The notes: generated by a model from the letters alone, not told the origin. Shown: positions 29,265 to 39,433, counted from the stretch's first letter. The stretch: DNA of 64,000 nt from Algoriphagus pacificus (GCF_017254845.1 NZ_JAFKCU010000005.1:62001-126000); one strand, 5' to 3'. Made by a program: numbers and translations.

Positions 29265-29364
29265 TCCAGTTTTGTGCCATAGAAAAAAGCCCAAAACAGC
29301 GTTGTTTTGGGCTTTTTATCTAATGTTTCATAAGTCAAGCGAACAATTTCGTCCGCTCGTGGTC
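29265..29364 (-). promoter_or_regulatory. Sigma-54-like promoter with upstream palindrome for the 29204 operon
   Basis: TGGCACAAAACTGGA starts at 29279 on the minus strand. The palindrome CGAACAATTTCGTCCG lies at 29340-29355 with its centre 68.5 bp upstream; one inner base departs from the TGTYCG half. GGTC follows at 29361-29364. The predicted start point leaves a leader of about 50 nt before ATG 29204. Confidence 0.6.
29283..29317 (-). terminator. Strong hairpin terminator abutting the 29204 promoter
   Basis: AAAAAGCCCAAAACA (29284-29298) pairs with TGTTTTGGGCTTTTT (29303-29317). On the minus strand it ends in a T-run three bases before the TGGCAC box. It ends permease 29380-31803 and stops read-through into the next unit. 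Confidence 0.8.
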
Positions 29365-29379
29365 AAATCCAAAAAATCA

Positions 29380-31803
29380 CTATTCATCTGATAAACTGTC
29401 CACTGGATTAGCCAAAGCGGATTTGATTGCTTTGGATCCTACCGTCAAACCGGTGATCAGTAAAGAACAAATCATAACGATAACAAAGAGTCCTGTCGAA
29501 AATGGGATTTTGAAGGCAAAATTCTCAAGCCATCTTTCCATCATCCAGTAAGCAATCGGAACAGCTATAAAGAAGGCCAATAAAACCATAAGGAAATACT
29601 CTCTTGAAAGCATAAAAGTAATTTGGGAAACAGAGGCTCCAAGCACTTTGCGAATTCCGATTTCCTTTACTTTTTGACTAATCATAAATGAGACAAGTCC
29701 ATAGAGTCCGATGCAGGAAATCAGGATAGAGATCCCAGCGAAAATCTTGAATACCAAAGCTAATTTTTGTTCGCTTTCATAGAATTTCTGAATAGATTCA
29801 TCTAGGAAATACCCATGATAAATCTGCTCAGGATAGACCTTATCAAAGGCTTCCTCCACTTTGGCTACGTTTTCCAAAGAAGCATTTTGATCCAATTTCA
29901 AACCAACCACACGATAAAATTCCTTCTTTGGAGCTATCACCAATTGCTTGATTTCGTCTCGCAAAGAATTAACAGTAAAATCTTTGATTACGCCCGTTAC
30001 AGTCGCCCATTCTCTCATCATCCCCAATCTAAACTGCTTTCCTATCGCATCATTAGGGTCTTCGATTAATAGCCTTTTAACCATGGTTTCATTGATTACC
30101 ACCTCTTTGATGGTATCACTTTGTTGGTAAGGACCACCTGCGACAAACTCTATATCATAGGTCTCGAAATACTTTTCATCTCCAAACTTTGCATAGGCAG
30201 GAAATGGAACATCTTCTTTCTTCCCGTCAAAATAAAAGTTGAACAAGCTATTATTGTCAGAAGCGGGTACATCGGAAGCCAAGCTTGCGGTGACTACGCT
30301 TGGATTTCCCTGTAATTCCTGCTTGAAATATTCTATTCGGCGCTCATCTTCTGTGTCAAAGGGAACCTCCACAAAATACACATGCTCTTTAGTGAATCCC
30401 AGATCTGCATCTTGGACCATATTCATCTGCTGAATGGCAATGATCGTACTGATCATCAAGATCTGCGCAATGGCAAACTGCACTACCACCAATGCCTTTC
30501 TTACAGATATTCCACCCACATGATTTTGCTGGAACTTACTTTTCAAAGCGTGAATAGGCTTGAACTTAGAGATTACCAAGGCTGGATAGAAGCCTGAAAG
30601 TAGGGTCAAAGTCAAAACCAAAATGCCAACAAATGCCAAAATAATCGGTTGGAAGAAATCCATCTTTTCCGGGACATCCGCTATCAAACTCAGGAATGGA
30701 AGCAGAAAAGTAGCTGCCAGCATCCCGATCAATGCTGCGATCAAAACAGATAGAAAAGTCTCTCCGAATGATTGAAAAATGATCTGGGTTTTAGTACTTC
30801 CCATCACTTTCCTAACACCGATTTCTTTCCCTTTTCCAATGGCTCTGGAAGTTGCCAAATTCACAAAATTAATGGAAGCCATAACTAGGATAAACAATCC
30901 GATGATCGCCAAAGTATTGACGGTAGTTAGTCGAGTCACACTACCACTGATGCTCCCATAAACCTGGTCAAAGTGAATATCTTTATATGGTTGTAGGATC
31001 AAAGCCTTCTCTGAATTCCCTCTACCCTCAAAATTCTTTTTGGTAAAACCATCCAAAGCTGATTGGGCACTAGCTAAATCGGCATTTTCTGCCAAGCTCA
31101 CATAAAGTTGATTGTCACTTCCCAAACTTCCCCAAGACTCTAAATCATGATCATAAATCTCTGGATTAGATCGTATGGTCTGGTAGGAAACCAGCATATC
31201 AAAAAACATATTGCTGTTATCCGGGATGTCTTCGACAATCCCTCCTACTGTTAAATTCAAACCACTGGAAAAATCTAAAGTTTTGTTTTCAGCCAATTCC
31301 CAGCTACCAAAAAACTTGGCTGCGGTGGTCTTTGTCAGAATAATTTTATTGGGTTCTGAGAGGCTCTGGATATCACCGGAAGCAAATTCCAGATCAAAAA
31401 GATCAGCAAAATCAGGTGTGGTATAAAAAGTATAGTCGATTTCATACTTGTCCGGAATCCCTGCTTTCGCAGCATCCTTGTAAATATTCACTTGTGTGTT
31501 GTAAGCAGATTTGACAGGCACTACTTCCTCAAAAGGCAAGTTATCTGCGGCAATCGCATCGGGAACAGGGTTGTTTACTCCGGGATTGTAATCGAATCCA
31601 TCTGGGTATTTGTCTTTGGAAACGATCCTGTAAATCTCATTGTAATGGCTTTGAAATTTATCAAAGCTCATTTCATACTGGATGATGACAAAAAGTAAAA
31701 GAGAGGCGGTAATCCCTATGGCTAATCCAAAAATATTAATGGCACCAGCCCATTTGCTCCGGACCAGATTTCTCCAAGCAACTTTCAAATAATTTGTAAA
31801 CAT
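29380..31803 (-). CDS. FtsX/MacB-type ABC permease (807 aa)
   Basis: Start set at ATG 31803 (MFTNYLKVAWRNLVRSK). An in-frame ATG 33 bp further up adds 11 residues that no paralogue has. Loop signatures GKEIGVRKVMGST and VKEIGIRKVLGAS; tail NPVDSLSDE. The entry motif SFDKFQSHYNEIYRIV follows TM1. Own promoter at 31860-31960 and own terminator at 29283-29317 make it a single-gene unit. Confidence 0.94.
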   Translation of the reverse strand: MFTNYLKVAWRNLVRSKWAGAINIFGLAIGITASLLLFVIIQYEMSFDKFQSHYNEIYRIVSKDKYPDGFDYNPGVNNPVPDAIAADNLPFEEVVPVKSAYNTQVNIYKDAAKAGIPDKYEIDYTFYTTPDFADLFDLEFASGDIQSLSEPNKIILTKTTAAKFFGSWELAENKTLDFSSGLNLTVGGIVEDIPDNSNMFFDMLVSYQTIRSNPEIYDHDLESWGSLGSDNQLYVSLAENADLASAQSALDGFTKKNFEGRGNSEKALILQPYKDIHFDQVYGSISGSVTRLTTVNTLAIIGLFILVMASINFVNLATSRAIGKGKEIGVRKVMGSTKTQIIFQSFGETFLSVLIAALIGMLAATFLLPFLSLIADVPEKMDFFQPIILAFVGILVLTLTLLSGFYPALVISKFKPIHALKSKFQQNHVGGISVRKALVVVQFAIAQILMISTIIAIQQMNMVQDADLGFTKEHVYFVEVPFDTEDERRIEYFKQELQGNPSVVTASLASDVPASDNNSLFNFYFDGKKEDVPFPAYAKFGDEKYFETYDIEFVAGGPYQQSDTIKEVVINETMVKRLLIEDPNDAIGKQFRLGMMREWATVTGVIKDFTVNSLRDEIKQLVIAPKKEFYRVVGLKLDQNASLENVAKVEEAFDKVYPEQIYHGYFLDESIQKFYESEQKLALVFKIFAGISILISCIGLYGLVSFMISQKVKEIGIRKVLGASVSQITFMLSREYFLMVLLAFFIAVPIAYWMMERWLENFAFKIPFSTGLFVIVMICSLLITGLTVGSKAIKSALANPVDSLSDE

Positions 31804-31859
31804 GTTGGCAATTGTTTCGGTAGTACTAAATCTCAAAACTTAAAATCCCTGCTATCTAT

Positions 31860-31960
31860 TCCACATTAATGCCAAAGGAAAAAAGCACAAAACGACTCAA
31901 ATAGCCGCTTTTAGGGATTTTCAAGTAAAAAGTAACGGACAATTTTGTTCGCTAGTGGGC
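31860..31960 (-). promoter_or_regulatory. Sigma-54-like promoter with upstream palindrome for permease 29380-31803
   Basis: TGGCATTAATGTGGA starts at 31874 on the minus strand. The palindrome CGGACAATTTTGTTCG at 31936-31951 is centred 69.5 bp upstream, with GGGC at 31957-31960. A weaker inverted repeat (AAAACGACT, AGCCGCTTTT; 31889-31912) lies in the spacer. Confidence 0.6.
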
Positions 31961-31970
31961 GATTTCTGTT

Positions 31971-32021
31971 TCAGTAGGCAGTCGCAGGAAGCAGTTGCAG
32001 TAGACAGTGTCAGTAGGCAGA
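31971..32021. repeat. Degenerate CAGTAGGCAGT microrepeat
   Basis: Several imperfect copies of CAGTAGGCAG (for example about 31972, 31995 and 32010) in tandem, between the permease operator and the REP-like copy. Non-coding appearance. Nothing else recognised between 31961 and 32116. Confidence 0.5.
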
Positions 32022-32116
32022 ACTATTAGCTTTCAGCCTGAGCACTTGAGAAACGAGAGTCTCGAAATCGAAGGTATTGAACAAATTGCCTCCCAGTAAT
32101 AAATCGCTTTTTTGCG

Positions 32117-32202
32117 CGTCATTGCGAGGGAGGAACGACCGAAGCAATCCCGATGGAATGGACGAGATTGCCACGTCGTCGTACCTCCTCCTCACAATGA
32201 CG
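32117..32202. repeat. REP-like palindromic repeat, CGTCATTGCGAG family, single copy
   Basis: The outer arms CGTCATTGCGAG and CACAATGACG pair, and inner arms GAAGCAATC and GAGATTGCC pair, giving a long imperfect hairpin. The same family forms the arrays at 42.7-51.4 kb. From 32203 to 32314 only short TCGTAAATCGTATTTC-type repeats are seen. Confidence 0.7.
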
Positions 32203-32314
32203 GTCCGAAGGAAAATTTATCTTTCGAGATGGTTCCGTTTTTGAATGTCATTTCGAGCATGCAATCTCGTACTTCGTAAATCGTATTTCCTAAATCTTCC
32301 TTCAAAAATCAATG

Positions 32315-33325
32315 CTACTCCATCACTTTCGATCTCTGAAAACTAAACAGAAGATAAAAGAGCGAGGGAAGGATAAACAGACTCCCAATTAACAGAGCCC
32401 AAGCTAGTGTTTCTATGGGTTTTCCGATTGCTGCGGAATTAAAAACAGAAAGATTTTCGCCAGACTGGGTGATGATGATATCTGGAAAATAATGGTAGCC
32501 GAAAGCAATCAAAATAGCACTCACGACAAATCCACTAAGCGCTCTGCTCAACTTCCTGTTTCCTTTTTCAACTTGAAACCAAAGAAAAACCAAAGCAAGT
32601 GTCGCCAGCAAAAGTATGGAAAGCGTCAAGGGTTCTTGTATCAATAGGCTGACCAAAGCAATACCTTCCAATTCCGCCGCCAAAAAGACCAATCCTCCCG
32701 CCAAAACAGTTGCCACCATAAATATCCGAGATCGCTTTATTAGAAATGATTTCAACTCTTTTTCCTTCGTTTCTCCAACCAGAAAAACAGCAGCAAGAAA
32801 CCCACAGATAGCCACTGTAAACAGTCCAATGGAAAGGCTAAAGAAATTGAACCAAGGATGGATAAAGGAATCGTAAAAGTTAGCTGCATCAGGATTGATG
32901 TTACCACTAACTGTAGCTCCGAAAATCAAACCCAGGAACAACGGAGTTACAAAACTTGAATAGGTAAAAATCAAATTATAAATCCGCTGCATATCATCTT
33001 TGACAGCATCGTAATGCCTAAAAACAAAGGCGGTTCCCCTTCCAATAATACCAATTAACAGCATTACCAAAGGAATATGCAAATGCACGGAAAGCATGGT
33101 ATAAATAGCCGGAAAGCCCACAAATAGAATCACAATCGTAATAATCAGCCACATGTGATTGGCCTCCCAAATCGGCCCGATTGTCTGATAAGTTACAGCT
33201 CTGACTCGATCCCGAATTTTAGCCGGTGTAGTCATTTCCACGATCCCTGCACCAAAATCAGCTCCTCCCATCAGGACGTACAACGAGATTGACAAACCCA
33301 GAAAAACAATGACCACGTATAGCAT
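32315..33325 (-). CDS. cydB: Cytochrome bd ubiquinol oxidase subunit II (336 aa)
   Basis: Membrane subunit of the bd-type quinol oxidase, which oxidises quinol and reduces O2 to water in the inner membrane without pumping protons. The diagnostic N-terminal motif GGADFGAG is at residues 20-27. About eight to nine hydrophobic segments follow, and the length is normal for CydB. It starts 10 bp after cydA, so the pair is translated from one message. Divergent from the bestrophin-like gene via the 272-bp region 34683-34954. High-affinity oxygen use fits the O2-sensing cyclase-globin elsewhere in the window, but no link is shown. Confidence 0.95.
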   Translation of the reverse strand: MLYVVIVFLGLSISLYVLMGGADFGAGIVEMTTPAKIRDRVRAVTYQTIGPIWEANHMWLIITIVILFVGFPAIYTMLSVHLHIPLVMLLIGIIGRGTAFVFRHYDAVKDDMQRIYNLIFTYSSFVTPLFLGLIFGATVSGNINPDAANFYDSFIHPWFNFFSLSIGLFTVAICGFLAAVFLVGETKEKELKSFLIKRSRIFMVATVLAGGLVFLAAELEGIALVSLLIQEPLTLSILLLATLALVFLWFQVEKGNRKLSRALSGFVVSAILIAFGYHYFPDIIITQSGENLSVFNSAAIGKPIETLAWALLIGSLFILPSLFYLLFSFQRSKVME

Positions 33326-33335
33326 GTGCTAGAAT

Positions 33336-34682
33336 TTAATTGTTGGCAATAAATGGTTTAGGACTCTCTGTATTGGCTTCTTTCAAGGATTCCGGAACAG
33401 CTTTGATCTGTCTTATCAATAGGAAAGTCACCACCAGAGCAAGTGAGATGTAGATCGCTGAAAACAGATAAAAAGAATATACGATGCCAGGGATTGGAGT
33501 CACTGCATCCTCCGTTCTCAATATTTCATTAATAATCCAAGGCTGTCTTCCCACTTCCGTAACAGTCCAGCCTGCTTCAACCGCTATAAAACCGAGGGGA
33601 GTTGCCAAGGCAAAAAGCCAAAGAAACCAATTCGCTTTCAACCATTCCTTCTTTTTCCAATTGGAAAGGAAAAAGAGCAAAGCCAAGCCCATCATTACCA
33701 TTCCTAAGCCAACCATTATTTGAAAGGCAAAATGGGTTACCATCACGGGAGGATGATTTTCCTCGGGAAACTGATCCAAACCAATTACCTCAGATTCAAA
33801 GTCTCCATGCGCCAAAAAGCTCAAGGCTCCCGGAATTTTCAGAGCATAATTAACTTCCTTCGCCTCCTCATCAGGAATCCCACCGATGATCAATGAAGCG
33901 CCTTTTTCAGTTTCAAAATGAGCTTCCATTGCTGCCAGTTTTGCAGGTTGACGTACCGCAATATCTTTCGCAGAAATATCCCCAGAAATAGGCTGAAGCA
34001 ATGCTGCAACTCCACCAAAAACCAAAGCAATGCGAAAGGCCTTCCGATGAAATTCGATGTTTTTCTTTTTCAACATCATGTAGGCATGGATGCCCGCTAC
34101 CGCAAATCCTGTTGCCGTAAATGCCGCCAATGTCATATGCAAAGCCTGAGAAAACCAAGCATCATTAAACAAAGCCTGAATCGGATCAATATTGAGATAT
34201 TCTCCATTCACATACTCAAAACCGGAAGGGCTATTCATCCAGCCATTTGCAGCTACCACCAATATTCCAGATGCCAAACCACTGATTCCTACCACCACTC
34301 CGGTAAACCAATGAAACCATGGCTTGAATTTTCCCCAGCCATATAGAAAGAACCCCAAGGCTATCGCTTCTATAAAAAACGCCGTTCCCTCTAAAGAAAA
34401 CGGCATTCCAAAGATCGGTCCGGCATGAAGCATAAACTTTGGCCACAACAGTCCCAGTTCGAAGGAAAGCATGGTTCCTGATACAGCACCTGTTACAAAA
34501 AAGATTGCAACTCCCTTACTCCAGGCTTTGGTTAGATCTTTATAAAGGGGATTTCCTGTTTTCAGGTATTTATAATGGGAAGTGGCCATAAAAAAGGGCA
34601 TCACCATTCCTATACAGGCAAAAATAATGTGAAACCCCAGTGAAAGTGCCATTTGGGAGCGGGCAGCGAAAAGGTCCTCCAT
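33336..34682 (-). CDS. cydA: Cytochrome bd ubiquinol oxidase subunit I, short-Q-loop type (448 aa)
   Basis: Catalytic heme subunit of bd oxidase. H18 in ALSLGFHIIF is the expected heme b595 ligand and GRQPW at 378-382 is the signature near the heme cluster. At 448 residues the quinol loop is the short version found in cyanide-insensitive-type oxidases and most Bacteroidota. It is first in the cydAB pair. A small CydX-like ORF was not found downstream. The upstream region 34683-34954 shows no permease-type box. Confidence 0.95.
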   Translation of the reverse strand: MEDLFAARSQMALSLGFHIIFACIGMVMPFFMATSHYKYLKTGNPLYKDLTKAWSKGVAIFFVTGAVSGTMLSFELGLLWPKFMLHAGPIFGMPFSLEGTAFFIEAIALGFFLYGWGKFKPWFHWFTGVVVGISGLASGILVVAANGWMNSPSGFEYVNGEYLNIDPIQALFNDAWFSQALHMTLAAFTATGFAVAGIHAYMMLKKKNIEFHRKAFRIALVFGGVAALLQPISGDISAKDIAVRQPAKLAAMEAHFETEKGASLIIGGIPDEEAKEVNYALKIPGALSFLAHGDFESEVIGLDQFPEENHPPVMVTHFAFQIMVGLGMVMMGLALLFFLSNWKKKEWLKANWFLWLFALATPLGFIAVEAGWTVTEVGRQPWIINEILRTEDAVTPIPGIVYSFYLFSAIYISLALVVTFLLIRQIKAVPESLKEANTESPKPFIANN

Positions 34683-34954
34683 TTGACTTCTGTAGTTTAA
34701 GGCCGGCTATTCAAACCAACCAAGTACTTAAAACTTCTTACCTGACTGACGCACAAATTCAGAGATTAGTTCAGCTTTTTCAAACTATTTTTTATTCCTT
34801 TTTTCAGTAATAGGATCAAAGCCCAAACCCTGCGAAAGCTCGGTAAAACTAAGCGATCAAAATGAAAGGATTCGTGTTTTTTAGCACAATATCAGAGGCT
34901 TAGAGAAGTGATTTTTAACAAAATTCTGTAGCTTAAAGACAAAAAACCACTTTT

Positions 34955-35941
34955 ATGTACGTCAAACGGTATTACAGTTTTTGGATGACAGTTCGCTGGT
35001 CCAAATTTTCTTTGATTTATGGCATACTCTACTCCTTTGTCATCATTGTTCTCTACGAAATCACCTCCATCCCTTTCTCTCTTCCATGGCAACCAATCTC
35101 TGTGATTGGTGTTGCTGTAGCCTTCTTTCTGGGATTCAAAAACAACAGTTCTTATGACCGAACCTGGGAAGCAAGAAAAATCTGGGGAGCCATCGTTAAT
35201 GAAAGCAGAACCTTTGCTACTGGAATCCTAAGTTTACCAAACTCTAACTTGCCTTTTGAGAGTAAAAAGAAGATAGTCTACAGACATTTGGCTTGGCTTA
35301 TGGCTTTGAAGCATGTCATGCGCCAAGAAAAAACTTGGGAACATAATCTCCCAGTGAACAAGCTGAATTTCATTCCCGGTTTTATCAAGGAGTATTACGA
35401 TGGCATCTACGCTGAAATCGAAAGATATCTTTCTGAAGAAGAATTGACCGAACTCAAAACCCACTCCAATATCCCATCTCATATTCTTAAGAATCAAAGT
35501 AATGAGATCTCTAAATTAAAAGAGGAAGGCTTCATGAGTGACTATATTCATGTCAGACTTCATAGCCTTATCGGAAATCTATATACGCATCAGGGAATGT
35601 CCGAGCGGATCAAAAACTTCCCATTCCCTAGGCAATATGCTTCCACAGGACTTTGGATTACTTATATTTTCTGTGCTATGATCCCTTTTGGCTTGTTAGA
35701 TATTTTTGAACAATCCAGAGCCTTGCATTATTGGTTGACCATTCCTTTCTCAGCCATTATTATCTGGGTTTTCTTCTTGGTAGATCGAATTGGTGACTAT
35801 TCGGAAAACCCATTTGAAGGCGGATACAATGATGTTCCTATTTCTTCTGTAGCCAGAGCAATTGAGATTGATCTCCTGGAAATGGTCAATGATGAAAACA
35901 TTCCTGCTCCTTACAAAACTGAAAATGGTTTCTTGATGTAA
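34955..35941 (+). CDS. Bestrophin-family anion channel-like protein (328 aa)
   Basis: Integral membrane protein of the bestrophin/UPF0187 (YneE-like) family. Its members form pentameric pores; bacterial homologues have been described as sodium-permeable rather than chloride-selective. TM1 is at about 20-40 and TM2 at about 47-62. The family signature FLGFKNNSSYDRTWEARKIW follows, then a cytosolic helical region and a second TM pair at about 230-275 (LWITYIFCAMIPFGLLDI, IPFSAIIIWVFFLVDRIGD). The C-terminal NPFEGGYNDVP is also characteristic. It is transcribed divergently from cydAB and ends at a bidirectional terminator. Confidence 0.9.
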   Translation: MYVKRYYSFWMTVRWSKFSLIYGILYSFVIIVLYEITSIPFSLPWQPISVIGVAVAFFLGFKNNSSYDRTWEARKIWGAIVNESRTFATGILSLPNSNLPFESKKKIVYRHLAWLMALKHVMRQEKTWEHNLPVNKLNFIPGFIKEYYDGIYAEIERYLSEEELTELKTHSNIPSHILKNQSNEISKLKEEGFMSDYIHVRLHSLIGNLYTHQGMSERIKNFPFPRQYASTGLWITYIFCAMIPFGLLDIFEQSRALHYWLTIPFSAIIIWVFFLVDRIGDYSENPFEGGYNDVPISSVARAIEIDLLEMVNDENIPAPYKTENGFLM

Positions 35942-35953
35942 GTAGGCTAAAAC

Positions 35954-35989
35954 AAAAAAAGACCACTAGTCGCCTAGCGGTCTTTTTTT
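35954..35989. terminator. Bidirectional terminator, bestrophin gene / DUF2807 gene
   Basis: AAAAAAAGACC ... GGTCTTTTTTT (35954-35964 and 35979-35989), with inner CTAG/CTAG pairing, gives a stem flanked by A and T runs on both sides. It serves the plus-strand bestrophin gene and the minus-strand gene ending at 36008. Confidence 0.8.
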
Positions 35990-36007
35990 GTTAGTGGTTT
36001 ATTTTAA

Positions 36008-36703
36008 TTATCTCTTTCGGATACTGCTAGATCCTGAAACTTTGATATCCCCCATTCTTGGAGATCCTGAGTAAACAACATCTCCCGAACCTGAAGATCT
36101 TACAGAAATTTCTCCCAAATCACCTACAAAAGTATCTCCGGATCCTGATTTAGAAACTTCCAATTCTTCGATAGAAAGGTCTTCAGCTACGAAATCACCT
36201 GAACCTGATTGGCTGATTTCTGCCTCACCAACAGATCCACTTTGGATTTTGATTTTCGCAGAACCAGAAATAGATGCATCCAATTCATCTGCTCTTAGAT
36301 TTTTCATATAGACATCACCTGATCCCGACAATCCTATGTAAAAGTCTTCCGCTATCACATCAGATTCAACATGCATTTCACCTGAACCAGAACATTTCAA
36401 ACCTTCCAAATCTGTATAAGTCACATAAAACTTAACTGATACATTTCTATAATTACCATTCACCAAGCCTAGTTTAAGGACATCTCCGTCGATCTCGGTT
36501 TTCACCTTATCCAGATCAACTCCTTTGGCCTCAATTCTGATTTCTTCTGTATTTCCTTCTGTCAAGATCACTTCCCAACTGCCACCTGAATGTACTTTGG
36601 TGAAATGACCTGGTTTTCTTGTTTCTGTCTGTTGTGCTTGTGCGCATGAAACCATCACGAATGCCGAAATGGCCAATGCTGCTAGTTTTGAATAGATTTT
36701 CAT
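36008..36703 (-). CDS. DUF2807 (GIN-domain) secreted protein (231 aa)
   Basis: Predicted exported protein. The signal sequence, ending near VSCAQAQ, could be a lipoprotein signal (VMVSC) or simple secretion. It is followed by a head domain (TEEIRIEAKGVDLDKVKTEI) and a solenoid with GSGD/GSGE repeats about every 18-20 residues. DUF2807 proteins are Bacteroidota surface proteins resembling autotransporter adhesin heads. It is the last gene of a DUF2807-permease-DUF2807 run whose only visible promoter is at 40169. Closely related to the 39434-40123 protein, so probably a duplicate. Confidence 0.9.
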   Translation of the reverse strand: MKIYSKLAALAISAFVMVSCAQAQQTETRKPGHFTKVHSGGSWEVILTEGNTEEIRIEAKGVDLDKVKTEIDGDVLKLGLVNGNYRNVSVKFYVTYTDLEGLKCSGSGEMHVESDVIAEDFYIGLSGSGDVYMKNLRADELDASISGSAKIKIQSGSVGEAEISQSGSGDFVAEDLSIEELEVSKSGSGDTFVGDLGEISVRSSGSGDVVYSGSPRMGDIKVSGSSSIRKR

Positions 36704-36924
36704 TGTATTGAAATTAAATATTGGAAAATTTTAAAATTGAATATTCTCTGAACTTCACTTACCCTTTCAGATGATGTTTCTGGAGAAAAGGTTGCATGAA
36801 AATATTTTTTACTCTCATTTCTTTAACCTCCACTCTAACTTTGTACTTTATACTTTTTACTTCGGACAATCCTTTTCCTTCTTCCCACCTCGTATTTCTT
36901 CCCTCGTATTTCGTATTTCCCTAA

Positions 36925-39351
36925 TCACTCGCTTTTAATACTTTTCACCGGATCAGCCCAAGCTGCTTTCAATGATTGAGACATAACAGTGATTCCGGCT
37001 ATGAAACCAGCAATCAATCCAGCCCAAAGGAAGACAGTCCAGCCTATTCCGATTTTGTAGGCAAAGTCTTCCAGCCAACTGTCCATTCCAAACCAAGAGA
37101 TCGGAACAGCGATCACAAAGCCTATCAAAACGAGTTTCATAAAGTCTTTACCAAGCAGGATCAGTATGTTATTCGTTTCGGCTCCCATTACTTTTCGGAT
37201 TCCGATTTCACGGGTACGCTGTGCAGTAGCAAAGGTGGTCAAGCCCAATAACCCAAGCACAGAGATCAAAACTGCCAAAGCTGAGAAGAATGTGAAAATC
37301 GTTTTCACACGTTGCTCAGCTTCGTATTGCCTGTTAAATCCTTCATCTACGAATATGGGTTCGAAAGGAAATCCTGGATTTAAATCCGCCCATTCTGTTT
37401 TCAAATATGCCAAAGTCTGATCCTTGGAGGCGGCATCCATCTTGATACTCACTTGATTGGAGCGATCCTGAGTGATCATAAATACTATCGGCACAATGGG
37501 CTGATGCAAAGATTCGAAGTGAAAGTTTTTCATCACTCCCACAACAAAGCCATTTCTACCTCCATAATTAAATTTCTTTCCTACAGCTTCCTCTGGTGTG
37601 GCCCAACCGATATCTCTGATGGCAACCTCATTCAGCAGAAATGCCTCCGAAGAATCACTGGCCATCTGAAAATCAAAATCCCTTCCTGCCACGATCGGAA
37701 TCCCATAGGTTTTCACAAATTCATGCCCCACATGGATATCAGCAATTCTCACATCCAATTGTGACATTTCACCATTGACTTCAGCAGTTCCATCTTGGGA
37801 ATCCAACAACCTGCCTGAAGGAACTCTGCTTGAAATGGTCACGCCGTTTATTCCCGGTTGATTGAGCAAGCGATCCTTAATGATCTGGTAGTTTTCAACG
37901 ATTTTTGGACTGGCAGGCAAAACCACAATATCCTCTTTTTGGAAACCCAAATCTTTGGATTGCATAAAGTCCAATTGTCTTACTACGACAATTACTGCGA
38001 CAATCAAAATAACCGAAATCGCAAATTGGCCAACAACTAAAATTGATCTAAAATTCTCATGTCCCTTGCCTGCTTTGAAGGTTCCTTTTAAAACTTTGGA
38101 AGGTGAAAAACCAGATAGGAACAAAGCCGGATAGCTTCCTGCCAATAAGCCAACTCCAATTGCCAATCCTATCAGTCCCAATAAATACTCTGGATTTTGG
38201 ATAAAGTTGAGACTTAATTGTTTTTGGGTAAAGTCTGAAAAAACCGGAAGGAAAATCCATACCATCAGCACCGCAATCAGCAATGAGATAAAGGTCATCA
38301 CAAATGATTCACCCATAAACTGGTTGACAAGCTTACTTCTATCTGCTCCCATTACTTTTCTCAAGCCAACTTCCATGGATCTCAAAGAGGATCTGGCTGT
38401 TGACAAGTTCATGAAATTAATACAGGCAATCAGCAGAATAAACAAGGCTACCGCAAAGTAAACATAGACGTAATCAATGTTTCCATTAGCTTCAATTTCA
38501 GAATCCAGATTGGAATACAAATGGATATCTTCAATAGGCCAGAATTGGAGTGAGGTGACTTTTGACATGGGAACACCTGCTTGCGCTTCTCCCATATTTC
38601 GATCAATCAGAGCAGGCAATTGCGCCTCTAGTGCTTTATAATCATATCCTTCTTTCAGCAGAACATAAGTTGAAAAATTATTTCCCCCAAAGTTCTTCAT
38701 AAATGCTTCCAAGCCTCCATAAAACTGAATTACCGGATTCATGGTAGCAATGAAATCAGGATGCATGTGGCTATTGTCAGGAATATCTTCAAAAACTCCA
38801 CGAACCTGAAAAGTCAAAGTCAAGCCTTGAATTTCACCGATCAATTCCTGTCCTACAGCTGGAGCATTGCCAAAATATTTTTTAGCCATTTCCTCAGATA
38901 TCAATACTCCATCCCCGGATTCCAGTCCAGCCTTAGGATCTCCTTCAATCATCTTCCAGGAAAAAACATCAAAGACCTCAGGATCCGCAAAGAAAAAGTC
39001 ATCCTCCATAAAGGCATTTTCGCCATTTCGAATCAACAAACCATTATTGGTAAGTCTGACAACTTCCTCTACCTGATCTCCAAAATCGGATTTAATCAAT
39101 GGCCCAAAAGGAGCCGCCACATGCCCCAGATGCAAACTGACTTCTCCATCTGCATTGTACCAGCTACGGGAAACTCTAAAAATCCTATCCGAATTAGCAT
39201 GGTAGGTATCATAACTCAGCTCATGCTGTACAAATAAAAAGATCAGGATACTTACCGCCATCCCGATCGACAATCCAAGAATATTTATAAAGACGTAAAG
39301 CGGATTCTTCTTGGCATTCCTGAATACAATTTTGAAATAATTCTTAAACAT
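36925..39351 (-). CDS. FtsX/MacB-type ABC permease flanked by two DUF2807 genes (808 aa)
   Basis: Loop signatures SMEVGLRKVMGAD and TREIGIRKVMGAE, the latter with TRE where the others have TKE. Tail DPVKSIKSE, the only copy with Asp in this position. Opening MFKNYFKIVFRNAKKNP. It starts 82 bp behind a DUF2807 gene and is followed after 221 bp by another. There is no promoter element in either gap, so the three are probably one transcript. The sandwich is the clearest sign that the solenoid proteins and the permeases work together. Confidence 0.95.
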   Translation of the reverse strand: MFKNYFKIVFRNAKKNPLYVFINILGLSIGMAVSILIFLFVQHELSYDTYHANSDRIFRVSRSWYNADGEVSLHLGHVAAPFGPLIKSDFGDQVEEVVRLTNNGLLIRNGENAFMEDDFFFADPEVFDVFSWKMIEGDPKAGLESGDGVLISEEMAKKYFGNAPAVGQELIGEIQGLTLTFQVRGVFEDIPDNSHMHPDFIATMNPVIQFYGGLEAFMKNFGGNNFSTYVLLKEGYDYKALEAQLPALIDRNMGEAQAGVPMSKVTSLQFWPIEDIHLYSNLDSEIEANGNIDYVYVYFAVALFILLIACINFMNLSTARSSLRSMEVGLRKVMGADRSKLVNQFMGESFVMTFISLLIAVLMVWIFLPVFSDFTQKQLSLNFIQNPEYLLGLIGLAIGVGLLAGSYPALFLSGFSPSKVLKGTFKAGKGHENFRSILVVGQFAISVILIVAVIVVVRQLDFMQSKDLGFQKEDIVVLPASPKIVENYQIIKDRLLNQPGINGVTISSRVPSGRLLDSQDGTAEVNGEMSQLDVRIADIHVGHEFVKTYGIPIVAGRDFDFQMASDSSEAFLLNEVAIRDIGWATPEEAVGKKFNYGGRNGFVVGVMKNFHFESLHQPIVPIVFMITQDRSNQVSIKMDAASKDQTLAYLKTEWADLNPGFPFEPIFVDEGFNRQYEAEQRVKTIFTFFSALAVLISVLGLLGLTTFATAQRTREIGIRKVMGAETNNILILLGKDFMKLVLIGFVIAVPISWFGMDSWLEDFAYKIGIGWTVFLWAGLIAGFIAGITVMSQSLKAAWADPVKSIKSE

Positions 39352-39433
39352 GGGCTGGTGGATTAAGGGCGTGAAAAAAGAAAAGTTTCCGGTTCAGATA
39401 GGATCTCCAAACTCGGAAACGATTTTTAAGCTT

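Noticed and set aside
32010-32195. Small minus-strand ORF
   Set aside because: It lies wholly in microrepeat and REP-like sequence.
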